DNA of 64,000 bases from Fusobacterium sp. (GCA_023662905.1 JAMPIJ010000001.1:49911-113910); one strand, 5' to 3'; numbered from the stretch's first letter, positions 34,152-43,498 are shown. The notes: a model not told the origin generated them from the letters alone. Made by a program: numbers and translations.

Positions 34152-34919
34152 ATGGACAAATATAGAAAAGAATATTTAATAAATAATCTATTACTTTACA
34201 TAAAAAAGGAAATGGAATTAAAGGGAACTTGTATTGAGAGTAGATATATTAATGACTATTGGTTTAAAGTTAGATTTGAACATTTAGATTATTTTGCTTG
34301 CTTATTAGGCTCTGCTAAAAAACCTGAGTTAATCCCAGATAGTGATGATATAAGAAAATTAAAGCAAATTTGTGATTTTACAGAAGATGAATTTAGTGAA
34401 ATTCTTAATTATTGTGTTACAAATGAGTATCTAAAAAAATATTGTTCAGATGAATATACTTTAAAGCGTAAAGGAATGACAAGAGCTAATAAATATGAAA
34501 AATATTTAAAAGATAATACCAATAATGAATTTATCCTAAATCAAGAAGTATTAAATATAGATGAAAAACTTACAAAACTAATTAAAGATGCAAGAATTTT
34601 GTATTTAAATAACGATTTACAGACAGCCGTTGAAAAAATTTGGGATGCATTTGAAAGAACGAAAACTATATTAAATAAAGATAAGAAAAAGGGTGTATCA
34701 GCTATTTGTTCTATTTGCAACAGTAGTTTTGATAAAGCATATATTGATGAAGAATTTAGAACTTTAACCAAAATCGGAAACGAATACCAAATTAGACATT
34801 TTGAAATAGATAAAAAAGAAATTAAAGATAAAAAAACTCTATCATATTTATTTTTTAGAGCATTTTCGTTTGTTATTTTTATAAATAAAAATTTTAAGAA
34901 AAAATATCACATAAAATAA
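34152..34919 (+). CDS. Abi/HEPN-like protein of unknown function
   Basis: 255 residues, Lys/Ile/Asn-rich. The C-terminal half has a helical pattern KLIKDARILYLNNDLQTAVE then KIWDAFERTKTIL, followed by LTKIGNEYQIRHFEID and LFFRAFSFVIF. This EKIWDAFER ... IGN..IRH arrangement resembles HEPN-type proteins linked to abortive infection, with R/H residues possibly at the active site. The N-terminal half (1-110) has no recognised fold. No Shine-Dalgarno. Very AT-rich, unlike the core genes. A defence role is an inference from context. Confidence 0.5.
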   Translation: MDKYRKEYLINNLLLYIKKEMELKGTCIESRYINDYWFKVRFEHLDYFACLLGSAKKPELIPDSDDIRKLKQICDFTEDEFSEILNYCVTNEYLKKYCSDEYTLKRKGMTRANKYEKYLKDNTNNEFILNQEVLNIDEKLTKLIKDARILYLNNDLQTAVEKIWDAFERTKTILNKDKKKGVSAICSICNSSFDKAYIDEEFRTLTKIGNEYQIRHFEIDKKEIKDKKTLSYLFFRAFSFVIFINKNFKKKYHIK

Positions 34920-34929
34920 AAGGCTAATT

Positions 34930-35385
34930 TTAATTTGTATTTCGCTGAAATTTGTACATTCTTTTTAAAATTCTAGGTTGCTTGACTAATTCAGCCCAGA
35001 ATTCAGCATTGCTATTAGGGATTATTGAATCCCATTCTAATTGAAAATCTTTATATGTGTAACTGCTAACAACTTGCCCCTCTTTATCATATGTAACACC
35101 AGCTTTAGTTGCTATAGTTTGCTTTTGATAATCTATAATGTACTGTGATAATCCATAAGACACTTTTTTATTATTTAATTTTTCAATATCTTTATAAATA
35201 TTATTACCTGCATATTTTGTCCAAAAAACTCTTTTGTTATAATCAGATGTACCATAATCATTTACATAGACTTTGATGCTGTCTTTATCAATGTAGTTAT
35301 AATCATCAATTTGAACCCAAGTTCTTGCGGATACAGATAAAATATTACACATAAAAATAAAAACTATTAATAAAATCTTCTTCAT
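34930..35385 (-). CDS. Small exported protein, adhesin-E-like
   Basis: 151 residues. Signal peptide (KKILLIVFIFMCNILSVSA). Mature part WVQIDDYNYIDKDSIKVY, then KRVFWTKYAG and YIIDYQKQTIATKAGVTYD, resembles the Surface-adhesin protein E fold found in many Gram-negative outer-membrane or periplasmic proteins. Function unknown. It lies alone between a HEPN-like and an Abi-like gene. The Shine-Dalgarno is weak. Confidence 0.65.
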   Translation of the reverse strand: MKKILLIVFIFMCNILSVSARTWVQIDDYNYIDKDSIKVYVNDYGTSDYNKRVFWTKYAGNNIYKDIEKLNNKKVSYGLSQYIIDYQKQTIATKAGVTYDKEGQVVSSYTYKDFQLEWDSIIPNSNAEFWAELVKQPRILKRMYKFQRNTN

Positions 35386-35478
35386 CTTTTCGTCTCTTAT
35401 TTATTAGTTAGTATAGTAAAAACTATATCTTGAAATGATATGATTTGTAAATATTATATAACAAAATTAATCCAGCAC

Positions 35479-35507
35479 TTGAAAAATAGTACAAAATAGT
35501 TTATAAT
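35479..35507 (+). promoter_or_regulatory. Consensus promoter of a candidate small RNA
   Basis: -35 TTGAAA (35479-35484), 17-base spacer, -10 TATAAT (35502-35507) in an intergenic region between two minus-strand genes. No plus-strand ORF follows. Confidence 0.6.
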
Positions 35508-35513
35508 ATTATT

Positions 35514-35565
35514 AGATAACCCTAGATTGATGTCCTGCTTTGCAGAGTCGCTAGGGTTTTTGCTT
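35514..35565 (+). ncRNA. Candidate short structured RNA ending in a terminator
   Basis: Downstream of the promoter, AACCCTAG (35518-35525) pairs with CTAGGGTT (35551-35558) around an inner CTGC-TTT-GCAG hairpin, followed by TTTTTGCTTT. The T run is on the plus strand only, so it is not the terminator of the convergent Abi gene. The RNA would be about 50 bases and antisense to the last codons and stop of the Abi gene (ends 35551). It could be a regulatory or antitoxin-type RNA, or just a read-through blocker. Confidence 0.4.
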
Positions 35566-36210
35566 TATTATAGCTTCAACTCTGCTAATATCATTTAATA
35601 GACATTCCATGCCGGCAGAGAGCAAATGTAACATATTGAGAACCAGTTGATATTGTTCTCGCGGAGTTTTATTTCCATTTATAATAATTTCGTTGTGAAA
35701 TATTCTGTTTCTTAATCTTAAAATTGCAAGTAAATCATTTTGAATAGGTGCAATTGTTCTTAATACACCATTATTAGAATAATTAGGAAAAACTGTTTCA
35801 AAAAATCCTTTTTTATCCCACAATTTAGGTCTATATGACTTTGTACAAAGATGTACCCAAAAACCTAAAGTCATTTCAGAAATAAGCCTGTCATTGGTAA
35901 TTTTCTTATTGGATTTTTTGATTTTGTTAGCAGATTCTAAAAGCTTTTTATATTCTTTATCGGCTAAAATATTTTGTTGATTAAGTTCTTTTAAAAGCCA
36001 ATCTTTACAAATAAACTTTTCAATGGCATTACAAATTTTATTTCTAAGTGTGATTTCTAAAATTGATAAAGCTGGATAAAATGCCTCTGATAGCTTTAGA
36101 TTATAAATATATCGGTTTAAAAGCAAATCGGTATCACTATTCCCGTATGCATTAAGCCTTACTGGAGTGATAACTTCTATTAATTCATTTCTATAATCTA
36201 CATTTACCAT
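35551..36210 (-). CDS. Abi_2/AbiD-F-like abortive infection protein (HEPN)
   Basis: About 219 residues from ATG 36210. ALSILEITLRNKICNAIEKF, then MTLGFWVHLCTKSYRPKLWD and ILRLRNRIFHNEII is the pattern of Abi_2-like proteins; RNRIFH gives the RxxxxH motif of HEPN RNases. Suspected phage-triggered RNA-cleaving or growth-arrest protein. A start 12 codons upstream (36246) is rejected: an extended -10 (TGCTATAAT on the minus strand, 36225-36217) lies 6 bases before ATG 36210, implying a leaderless message. The 3' end overlaps the candidate antisense RNA. Confidence 0.75.
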   Translation of the reverse strand: MVNVDYRNELIEVITPVRLNAYGNSDTDLLLNRYIYNLKLSEAFYPALSILEITLRNKICNAIEKFICKDWLLKELNQQNILADKEYKKLLESANKIKKSNKKITNDRLISEMTLGFWVHLCTKSYRPKLWDKKGFFETVFPNYSNNGVLRTIAPIQNDLLAILRLRNRIFHNEIIINGNKTPREQYQLVLNMLHLLSAGMECLLNDISRVEAIIKQKP

Positions 36211-36318
36211 AGCGTAATTATAGCATAGATTGCTGGAATTAAACAATTAAATATGAGAGGATAATATTTAAGGAATCAAACTGAGTAAATTTATTAATAA
36301 AATGTTACAATATACTTA

Positions 36319-37353
36319 ATGTTTTGGTTTATTTGTATAATAATTTTTATAATGTTACAGACTCATCCTAATACTGAATATATAGATAATGGTGGTGCTA
36401 ATGCAAAAAAGGGCTTCAACTATCAAGATGCGATAGCTACGCTTATAATCATAACTAATTTTTCTAAAGATGATTTTTGTATTTATTTAGAGTGTAATGA
36501 CGATATTGAAGTTGATTTGACTTCGTATAAATTTTTTATACAAGTGAAATCTAGTAAACAACGTATTTCTAATTTAATTAAGCAAAATAAGAAAAAAGAT
36601 GGCACTTACAATAAATCTATTTTATTTAAAAACTTAGATAAAACTTGTCCAAGTAATAAAGTAAGTAAATATAAAATTGTTACAACAGGTTATACTGATG
36701 GGATTTCAACTATTAATGGAGAGATATTTAAAGATATATATTACTATACAGATGAACAGAAAAAACAAATAATCGAAAAATTAAAAGAACAGGGATTTAA
36801 TCAACAAGAATTGGAAGAGAAATTAAAGAATAGCTACATCTATGTTTCTCCATTTGATGATAATTTTGAAAAAGCATATACATTTTTACTTGGAATTATG
36901 GCAGAAGTTGGAATAAGTGTTGATAATAACAGGGGAAAAATGTTGCTTAATGAATTGTTGGTTGAAATTCATAAAAAATCAGAAAAAAAGATAGTAGTAG
37001 AACAAGATATTGATAAAAAGAAAATAAAAAAAGATGATTTAACTAAATTATCAAAGGTTGAAAACTGTTTTAAGTATATGGAAGAAATAACAACTAGGCT
37101 TGAAAATACAAATATTATAACCTTTTCTGACAAAATAACTATTAATGAATATTTACGAGTTATTGATTTAAAACATAAATCAGAATGTAAGTTAGTAGAT
37201 GAGATTTTACAAGATACAGATATATCAGGGAAACCAGAAGATATCATAAAAAATATACATAATAGTTTAAGTTCTACAAATATAGAACCAAAGTTATTAT
37301 ACGCAATACTAATTGATAAATATGTTATGAATGCAATATATGAGGGGAAATAA
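36319..37353 (+). CDS. DUF4297-like (Cap4-type) nuclease, candidate LmuA-like effector
   Basis: 344 residues. After a hydrophobic first dozen residues (a start at ATG 36352 is also possible), GGANAKKGFNYQDAIATLII ... FCIYLECNDDIEVDL ... KFFIQVKSSKQ matches the DUF4297 / PD-(D/E)xK pattern (GxxYQ, E, D, QxK). It likely cuts DNA. The C-terminal region (200-344) is helical and may sense or bind the ATPase partner. It overlaps or abuts the SMC-like gene. Nuclease plus SMC is the Lamassu arrangement. TACAAT 7 bases before the ATG suggests a leaderless start. Confidence 0.7.
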   Translation: MFWFICIIIFIMLQTHPNTEYIDNGGANAKKGFNYQDAIATLIIITNFSKDDFCIYLECNDDIEVDLTSYKFFIQVKSSKQRISNLIKQNKKKDGTYNKSILFKNLDKTCPSNKVSKYKIVTTGYTDGISTINGEIFKDIYYYTDEQKKQIIEKLKEQGFNQQELEEKLKNSYIYVSPFDDNFEKAYTFLLGIMAEVGISVDNNRGKMLLNELLVEIHKKSEKKIVVEQDIDKKKIKKDDLTKLSKVENCFKYMEEITTRLENTNIITFSDKITINEYLRVIDLKHKSECKLVDEILQDTDISGKPEDIIKNIHNSLSSTNIEPKLLYAILIDKYVMNAIYEGK

Positions 37354-37354
37354 A

Positions 37355-39013
37355 TTGATAATAAAGAAAATTATAATTATTGATAGTACATATCAAGAAG
37401 CTAATACTTTTGAATTTAGCCCAAATACTAACATCATAACAGCGAAAAAGAATACTCAAGGGAAATCATGTTTATTAAAATCAATATATTATGCTTTAGG
37501 GTTAGATATTAAAACTTTTAAAGATGATTGGCAGCCTACAAAGAAAATGTTCAAAATATTTTATGAACATCGTGGACAAGAAGGTACTATTATACGATTT
37601 AGGAATAGAGTTTGGATTGATAATAACCCAAATAGCCTTGACCTAAAAGAATATTCTAAATGGTTGTCTGGACTTCTAAATTTAAAAATAAAATTACCAT
37701 TAAAAGATAGTAATGACTATGATGAAGTGTATCCTTCTGCGTATTTATTGCCATTTTATGTTGATCAAGATAATTCTTGGTCTGGCGCAATATATAAAAA
37801 CGTTGTAAACGAACTAGGTGCATATAATTCTACTTATATACCTAAAAGTATGTTTGAATATATTTTTAAAATTTCAAATGAAGAAATAATGGAATTAGAA
37901 GAAAAACAAAACCAATTAAATAGTGAAAAGAATATATTAATTATAAGAAAAAACTCAATACAGGAATTAAAAGATAAGTTTATTTCTGATGCTGAACCAA
38001 TGGTATTTGACGAAGAAGAAGCTAAAGAATATATTAAAAAATATTTATACTATTCGCAAAGGATTAGAGAGAAAATTCAAATTAAAAGAAATACTATCTA
38101 TGAAATGGAAGTGAAACTTGATAAGTTCAAGTTAGAACTAATGGAAATTGAAGAAATTATTAATTGCATTGATACTGAATATGATAATATAAAAACTAGG
38201 TGTAAATACTGTCATTCAGAATTAACTATTAATCAGTCTATCCAAAGATTGAAACTGTCAAATAATAAATACGATTTAGGATTAAAAAAAGAACAACTAA
38301 AATGTGATATTGCGAAACTCAAAGAGAAAATTGCAAATTTATTAGAGGAAAAAGCTGGTTTAGAAGATGATTATCTTAGCTTATTGCAAATAGCAGAAAT
38401 TAAGCAAAAAGAATATTCTCTTAATGAGTATATTGAAAATAAAGCTAAATCTATGACTAAAGATAATTATTATAAAATAGAGGATAAATTAAGTTTAGAT
38501 ATTTCGCATTTAGATGATGATATTGGAAATATACAAAAGGTTATAAAAGAAAAGAAAAAAGCTCAAGAAGCCTTGTACAAAAGTATAGCTGATTGTTTTG
38601 AAGAATTAAAAACAAAACTTAACGCAAAATTTCCAAATGTAAATATGACATCTCATAGTTTTATGGAATTTAGAGGTATTAAAAATAGTGGAGCAACCAA
38701 AAATGCAGAATACTTTATGCTTTATATAATTTATCTAAAACTGCTAATAGATTATTCAAAAATTAAACTACCTATCGGTTTAGATTCTGTTATAAAAGAT
38801 GAAGTAGACGAAAATAACAAGAATAATTTTTATAAAATTATAGAAAAATATTTACTTGAAACATCAGAACAATCTTTTGTTGTAATGTTAGAAGATAAAA
38901 TATCAACTTTGGAAAATCCAACAAATTACAATTATATAAATTTGCAAAAACCAATATTGAAAAAAGATAATTATGATGAAATGATAAAAGAATTTGCAAT
39001 TGTTTTAGAATAA
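37355..39013 (+). CDS. SMC/Rad50-like ATPase with zinc hook, candidate LmuB-like protein
   Basis: About 553 residues; TTG 37355 behind GAGGGG is the likely start (an in-frame ATG at 37331 lies inside the upstream gene). Walker A TAKKNTQGKSCLLKSIYYAL near the N-terminus, long coiled coils, a central zinc-hook CxxC (TRCKYCHSELT, about 150 residues into the coiled coil), and a C-terminal ATPase half with a signature-like SGATKNAEYFMLYIIYLK and Walker B-like KLPIGLDSVIKDEVDE. An SMC-type DNA end or structure sensor. Co-transcribed with the DUF4297-like nuclease. Confidence 0.75.
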   Translation: MIIKKIIIIDSTYQEANTFEFSPNTNIITAKKNTQGKSCLLKSIYYALGLDIKTFKDDWQPTKKMFKIFYEHRGQEGTIIRFRNRVWIDNNPNSLDLKEYSKWLSGLLNLKIKLPLKDSNDYDEVYPSAYLLPFYVDQDNSWSGAIYKNVVNELGAYNSTYIPKSMFEYIFKISNEEIMELEEKQNQLNSEKNILIIRKNSIQELKDKFISDAEPMVFDEEEAKEYIKKYLYYSQRIREKIQIKRNTIYEMEVKLDKFKLELMEIEEIINCIDTEYDNIKTRCKYCHSELTINQSIQRLKLSNNKYDLGLKKEQLKCDIAKLKEKIANLLEEKAGLEDDYLSLLQIAEIKQKEYSLNEYIENKAKSMTKDNYYKIEDKLSLDISHLDDDIGNIQKVIKEKKKAQEALYKSIADCFEELKTKLNAKFPNVNMTSHSFMEFRGIKNSGATKNAEYFMLYIIYLKLLIDYSKIKLPIGLDSVIKDEVDENNKNNFYKIIEKYLLETSEQSFVVMLEDKISTLENPTNYNYINLQKPILKKDNYDEMIKEFAIVLE

Positions 39014-39120
39014 TTATTATAATTAGTATTCGTAAAAGTACACATTTACGAATAGTGTTTTTTTGTAATAACGTTAACTTTTGCGAATATGTTTGAGATA
39101 ATAATTTTGCTGGAGGTTCT

Positions 39121-39454
39121 ATGATTAATGGAACTTTTGGATATTGCAGCGTTTCTACTTCTGAACAAGGTTAAGGAAGGTGATATGCTTGTTATATCTG
39201 ATATAGTGTTACAATTATTGGGCTATGTAGCAGAGCAAGAAAGGGCTTTTATTAAACAAAGACAAGCTGAAGGTATAAAATTTAGCCAAAATAAACGGAA
39301 AACGTCTTGGAAAGCCTCCTATTGAGTATCCTGATAACTGGCATGAAATTTATACAATGTGGAAAGAGAGTAAGTTTACAGCTCGTGAAGCAATGAAAAG
39401 AACTAATTTAAAGCCAACTTCTTTCTATAAACTTGCTAAAAATTATAAGTAATG
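39121..39454 (+). pseudogene. Decayed serine resolvase/invertase
   Basis: Three out-of-frame pieces in a row: INGTFGYCSVSTSEQG (catalytic Ser region) then a stop; LVISDIV and GYVAEQERAFIKQRQAEGIK in a second frame; KRLGKPPIEYPDNWHEIYTM and KRTNLKPTSFYKLAKNYK in a third, ending 39454. This is the order of a small Tn3/invertase-type resolvase with internal deletions and frameshifts. Fills most of the gap 39013-39527; I see nothing else there. Confidence 0.8.
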
Positions 39455-39526
39455 CCCCCCTATATTTATTCCTCTAAAATATCTTAATTAAAGTTAATGT
39501 TGCTTTTGCATCCTTTTGACGTGGAT

Positions 39527-39772
39527 TTATCTATAACTTTTTACTTTTCTACCATATTTATCGTGTTGCGTAATAGTTCCATTTGAATTCGTCTTATAAG
39601 AACCGGTCTTACGTCCATAACGGTCATAAGATGTTGTCGTTCCATTGGAATTTGTTTTATATGTTGCAACCTTACGGCCGTATTTATCACGTTCGACTAC
39701 TGTCGTAGAACTTGCATAACAGGTTGATGTTAATATTAATAATGTTATAACTAGACTAAAAAATTTTTTCAT
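39527..39772 (-). CDS. Small exported protein with YGRK repeats
   Basis: 81 residues from ATG 39772, preceded by GGAG at a good distance. Signal peptide (KKFFSLVITLLILTSTCYA), then three repeats of D(K/R)YGRK separated by an intervening YKTNSNGT-type segment. Similar short RHS/YD-like repeats occur in secreted proteins; no function is assigned. Convergent with nothing; last gene of the minus-strand run that includes the restriction operon, 50 bases beyond the membrane protein gene. Confidence 0.7.
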   Translation of the reverse strand: MKKFFSLVITLLILTSTCYASSTTVVERDKYGRKVATYKTNSNGTTTSYDRYGRKTGSYKTNSNGTITQHDKYGRKVKSYR

Positions 39773-39821
39773 AATTTCTCCTATAACTTTAAAATGATAT
39801 TGGAATATATAACGTTCAATT

Positions 39822-40664
39822 CTACCACATTCCATTATCGGAATCATCATTATAAATTCGTTTTTCATCTTCTGTCATATACATATCATGCGATAAATTC
39901 TTTTCTTTTAATTCTAAAATTTTGCCATCAAGGTATTTTTCTTCATCTGTTTCTTTGTCATAAAGATGTTCTTCTGAGTCCCAAAATGGAAGATAACCAC
40001 GCTGAAATCCATGTTCGCGTTGGAGTTTCTTAAGTTGCTCACGCTTCTTCTTAATTCGATTATTTTTTGAATCTGAAAGAGTGTCCGCAACTCCTGCAAT
40101 AAACCCTGCTTCTAAAACTTCATCTTCCTCATATAATTCTTCGTCATCAATTTCTTCTGTATCAATTCCATTGACTTTGACTTCCGCTTCTTCCATTTGT
40201 TCATCAGTAAGTGTACCTTGATACATTTCACGAGTGGAGATTGCTGTCGTAGAGTCTAAATTAAGTTTGTTGATAGAATCACGCATTTCGATTAAAGAGG
40301 CTTTTAATGTATTGAAATCAACCTGCTTAACATCTTCTTTAAACTCTGAATTGCCTATTACTGCAAGCTGGTCAATAATCTTATAAAGCTCTGTCTTAAA
40401 GGAAATTCGTTCTAAATCAATAGAATTTAGGATTTCTTTAGTTTTTTTGTAATCTTCGACAGAAATCTTTTGGTCAATATCAATTTCCTTTGCGTTCTTA
40501 GGTTTGTAAGTTATTTTGGTATTTGAGGTTGATTTTGTACTTGTATTCATAGCTACAGCAACAAGAATAACTATAACACCCGCAACCCAAAATAATGGGT
40601 GTGTTATTACCATCAAAATACATCCTATAATTATTAGTAGTATAAAACCTTGTAATTCTTTCAT
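39822..40664 (-). CDS. Membrane-anchored acidic protein of unknown function
   Basis: 280 residues. Two adjacent hydrophobic segments at the N-terminus (FILLIIIGCILMVITHPLF, WVAGVIVILVAVAM), then a long charged cytoplasmic part with a coiled-coil region (about 70-160), an acidic stretch (EEIDDEELYEEDEVLE) and a basic segment (NRIKKKREQLKKLQR). No family recognised. Its start is 2 bases from the stop of the 96-residue gene, so it is in the same operon as the restriction genes. Confidence 0.6.
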   Translation of the reverse strand: MKELQGFILLIIIGCILMVITHPLFWVAGVIVILVAVAMNTSTKSTSNTKITYKPKNAKEIDIDQKISVEDYKKTKEILNSIDLERISFKTELYKIIDQLAVIGNSEFKEDVKQVDFNTLKASLIEMRDSINKLNLDSTTAISTREMYQGTLTDEQMEEAEVKVNGIDTEEIDDEELYEEDEVLEAGFIAGVADTLSDSKNNRIKKKREQLKKLQREHGFQRGYLPFWDSEEHLYDKETDEEKYLDGKILELKEKNLSHDMYMTEDEKRIYNDDSDNGMW

Positions 40665-40666
40665 AA

Positions 40667-40957
40667 TTATTTTAAACTTAATTCTTTTTCTGCATATTTA
40701 ATTCCATCTTCTGATAATAGCCCATCTGTACAAGTTTCAAATCTTTCATGCACAGGGAATTTAACGCTAATTGAATTTAACATAAATCCTGAACTATCCA
40801 ATGCGATTATAACATTTTTAAAAGATTCTCTTCCTAGTTCATCATAGGTTTTATTTAATTCTTCATTAAAACTCTTGTCGCTATCTTTGGTATGTATGTA
40901 GAATACTCTTATTAAATAATCAAAAAAACTTTCTTCATGTGGCTTTAGTATGCTCAT
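40667..40957 (-). CDS. Small protein of unknown function
   Basis: 96 residues, acidic, no Cys pair, no signal peptide. Sequence features: FFDYLIRVFYIHTKD at the N-terminus and VIIALDSSGFMLNSISVKFP in the middle, suggesting a mixed alpha/beta domain. Lies 27 bases after the helicase gene and 2 before the membrane-protein gene, so co-transcribed with them. The Shine-Dalgarno AAAGAGGTAAAT supports the start. Confidence 0.6.
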   Translation of the reverse strand: MSILKPHEESFFDYLIRVFYIHTKDSDKSFNEELNKTYDELGRESFKNVIIALDSSGFMLNSISVKFPVHERFETCTDGLLSEDGIKYAEKELSLK

Positions 40958-40984
40958 AATTTACCTCTTTCTTTTTCTCTACTA

Positions 40985-43492
40985 TTATCCAATATTTACA
41001 AATTCTTCTTTTGTAACTTTAGTGTTCCAACCACCAATTACAATTTCTCTGTGTTTAGTTAATCCTGTGTAGGATAGGCTCGCATCTTCATATCGTTTAA
41101 AAGCAAATACAGCCGAATTCATAATTTGTTCGTTGAATATGCCAATACTCACCAATAGCTCAAAATCAGGCATTGTTAAACCTGTGACCTTTTGGAATAA
41201 TTCTGGTTCTAACTGTGTGATAACATCTTTTAGTGTTTGCTCTCTATCATCAGTAAGATACATAAATACTGGTATCCTTGTTGCAAACTTCAATAATTTT
41301 TCTTGGATTTCCTTACGTTTGGATTTAATTTCTTTTTCTTGATCAGTAAGTTCTTTCTTTTCTTCTTTGGTTAAAGATTCTTTTTTCTCTTGTTTAGCTT
41401 TTTTAAGTGCTTCTGATTTATTTACAAGTGTAGAAATTTCTTTATTCAGATTTCTAAACCCTTCAATGCGTTCAAGTGCATCCATTGCTTTTTCGCTATC
41501 AAGTAATTTCGCAAGTGTTTCATTATCGACATTTACAAGCAATGCACTTTCCCAACGTCTTGCAAGCATGGATGAAGCAGTTCCAGCTATAACAAGGTCA
41601 AGTAATTGATTTGCATCAATCATATCCATATGCGATCCGTCATAACAAAGAACTGGTAAGAAACTAATAAATTCTGCAACCTTTTGTTCTGGAGTTTCTT
41701 TTGTATTAACATTTAACCTTGCCGAATAATCTGCAATCTGTTTTAATGCTCTATCTGGCGAAAAATCAAATACATAACATGTATCTTTTATTATTGCTTT
41801 TTCATTTGGATTTAAACCATATGGATTTTTCATAGTCCATGGCGACTGAACTCTAAACGCTGATTGGAAATAAGTTTCAGGGCTTGAAGTATCTCTAAGC
41901 ATAAAGATACCACCCCATTCTGATACAGTTACCCCTGTTGTTAATTTCCCACAAGATAAGGTTATTGTTTTTGTATTAAAACCGTTTTTAATAGCTTCTC
42001 GTACAGGTTTTAGTGCTTCTACACCCATGCCAGCTTCGTTTCCTGCACAAATTATAACCTCATATTCTTTGTAGAACGGATGATTTCTTAATAATTCCCC
42101 CATCGCTTTACAGCTTGCAACTGATGGTAAAAACCAGAATGTATGATTAAGAGCATTCAACAAACGAACATCAGAATATGGCATTGGCGGTTTTTTACCA
42201 ATTTTAAGCTCATCAATCGTTGTAGGTTTATATTGCCCTCTAATTAAATTTAACCAGTTAATAACCTCTTGTTCATACTTAAATTTGAAATATCCGTTGT
42301 TATCTGAAGCTGAGAAAAATTCATTTAAACTAAATTCGTCAAACTCACCCCCCAGAGCTATTTGTTTAATTTCATCAGGCATTTTATATGTCATTAAAAC
42401 CATTTTAGGAAGATCTAAATATGGATTATTTATACCTTGCCAATTTTGTTTTTCTCTTTGTTCATCGGTGTAAGTCCAGTTAAAAATCTGGTCTTCCATA
42501 AATTCACCATTATTTAATGCTCTAAATGGTGTTCCGGACAAATACAAATAAGCATTTGTTGTTAATGGCATTTGGGCTTCATCATAGAAATCTATGCCTT
42601 CTCCATCTTGTTTTGTCTGTTCTTTCTTATCTTCTGCATCATATAAATCTTTTGCAGAATCTCGCCAAGCTCCAAAATGGTATTCATCTAAAATTATACA
42701 ATCCCAGTTGATAAGGTGTATTTCTTCGTTGCGGGGTTTTATGCCACCAGCTTCAGTTTTTTGTAATACATCTTGAAAACTCGCAAACCAAACAAAAGGC
42801 TTTGTATTGTCAATTTGAGAATAATTAAGTCCTGTTCTTGAAACAAACTGCCAAGATTTAAAATCTACATGTGATTTTAAATCTTCTTCCCATGAGTTTT
42901 GAACTGCGGGTTTAAAGGTAAGTACTAAAACTTTTTTCCAATTCATTTCTTTTGCTAATTGATAAGATGTAAATGTTTTTCCAAAACGCATTTTTGCATT
43001 CCAAAGAAAGTGTGGAGTTTTGTGTTCTTTTTCATAAGGATATTTTCTAAAATATTCACTTGTAACCTTGACTGCCATTGCTTGTTCAGGTCGCATTTGA
43101 AAATCTGCTATACGTCTAGTAATATCTGTTTTATGATTTTTAACTGCAAATATTGCTTGTTCAACTTCTTCTAAAGTACATTCAAACCACTCTGAACCTT
43201 TAAATCTGTAACAGCCAAGTTTTTCTAAAATTTTATGAATATCATGATCGGTAAAGTAAGTTCCATCATTTCTTATAGCAATTTCATCAAGCAAAATTTC
43301 AAAAGGGTTGTCTATTGGTTTATTTGTTCCAAACTGTTCAGAAATTCTCTCAAAAGCACTTTTCGTTGTAAAACCAACTTTAATTAATCCTTTTCCGAAT
43401 CTTTGTCCTTGCCATTGAGTTTCTTTAAATTGAGGTTCAGTATATGCGTATATTTTAGGTATTTTATTGTTTGATAAAATCTCTGACATCAA
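40985..43492 (-). CDS. GIY-YIG/T5orf172-like domain fused to DExH helicase (restriction subunit)
   Basis: 835 residues. The N-terminus KIYAYTEPQ ... GLIKVGFTTKSAFERISEQF ... SEWFECTLEEVEQAIF matches the T5orf172 (GIY-YIG-like) nuclease layout. Then a helicase: motif I NAKMRFGKTFTSYQLA, motif II LDEYHFGAW (DExH), motif III LSGTPF, motif VI SAFRVQSPW. A Lys/Glu coiled coil is at about 690-760. Likely the translocating endonuclease of the R-M-like operon with the two methylase genes directly upstream (6-base gap). Confidence 0.85.
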   Translation of the reverse strand: MMSEILSNNKIPKIYAYTEPQFKETQWQGQRFGKGLIKVGFTTKSAFERISEQFGTNKPIDNPFEILLDEIAIRNDGTYFTDHDIHKILEKLGCYRFKGSEWFECTLEEVEQAIFAVKNHKTDITRRIADFQMRPEQAMAVKVTSEYFRKYPYEKEHKTPHFLWNAKMRFGKTFTSYQLAKEMNWKKVLVLTFKPAVQNSWEEDLKSHVDFKSWQFVSRTGLNYSQIDNTKPFVWFASFQDVLQKTEAGGIKPRNEEIHLINWDCIILDEYHFGAWRDSAKDLYDAEDKKEQTKQDGEGIDFYDEAQMPLTTNAYLYLSGTPFRALNNGEFMEDQIFNWTYTDEQREKQNWQGINNPYLDLPKMVLMTYKMPDEIKQIALGGEFDEFSLNEFFSASDNNGYFKFKYEQEVINWLNLIRGQYKPTTIDELKIGKKPPMPYSDVRLLNALNHTFWFLPSVASCKAMGELLRNHPFYKEYEVIICAGNEAGMGVEALKPVREAIKNGFNTKTITLSCGKLTTGVTVSEWGGIFMLRDTSSPETYFQSAFRVQSPWTMKNPYGLNPNEKAIIKDTCYVFDFSPDRALKQIADYSARLNVNTKETPEQKVAEFISFLPVLCYDGSHMDMIDANQLLDLVIAGTASSMLARRWESALLVNVDNETLAKLLDSEKAMDALERIEGFRNLNKEISTLVNKSEALKKAKQEKKESLTKEEKKELTDQEKEIKSKRKEIQEKLLKFATRIPVFMYLTDDREQTLKDVITQLEPELFQKVTGLTMPDFELLVSIGIFNEQIMNSAVFAFKRYEDASLSYTGLTKHREIVIGGWNTKVTKEEFVNIG

Positions 43493-43498
43493 AACCTC

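Noticed and set aside
39527-39772. YGRK repeats as a CRISPR-like or tandem DNA repeat array
   Set aside because: The repetition lies within an exported coding frame with a good Shine-Dalgarno; the unit number is only three and there are no spacers.
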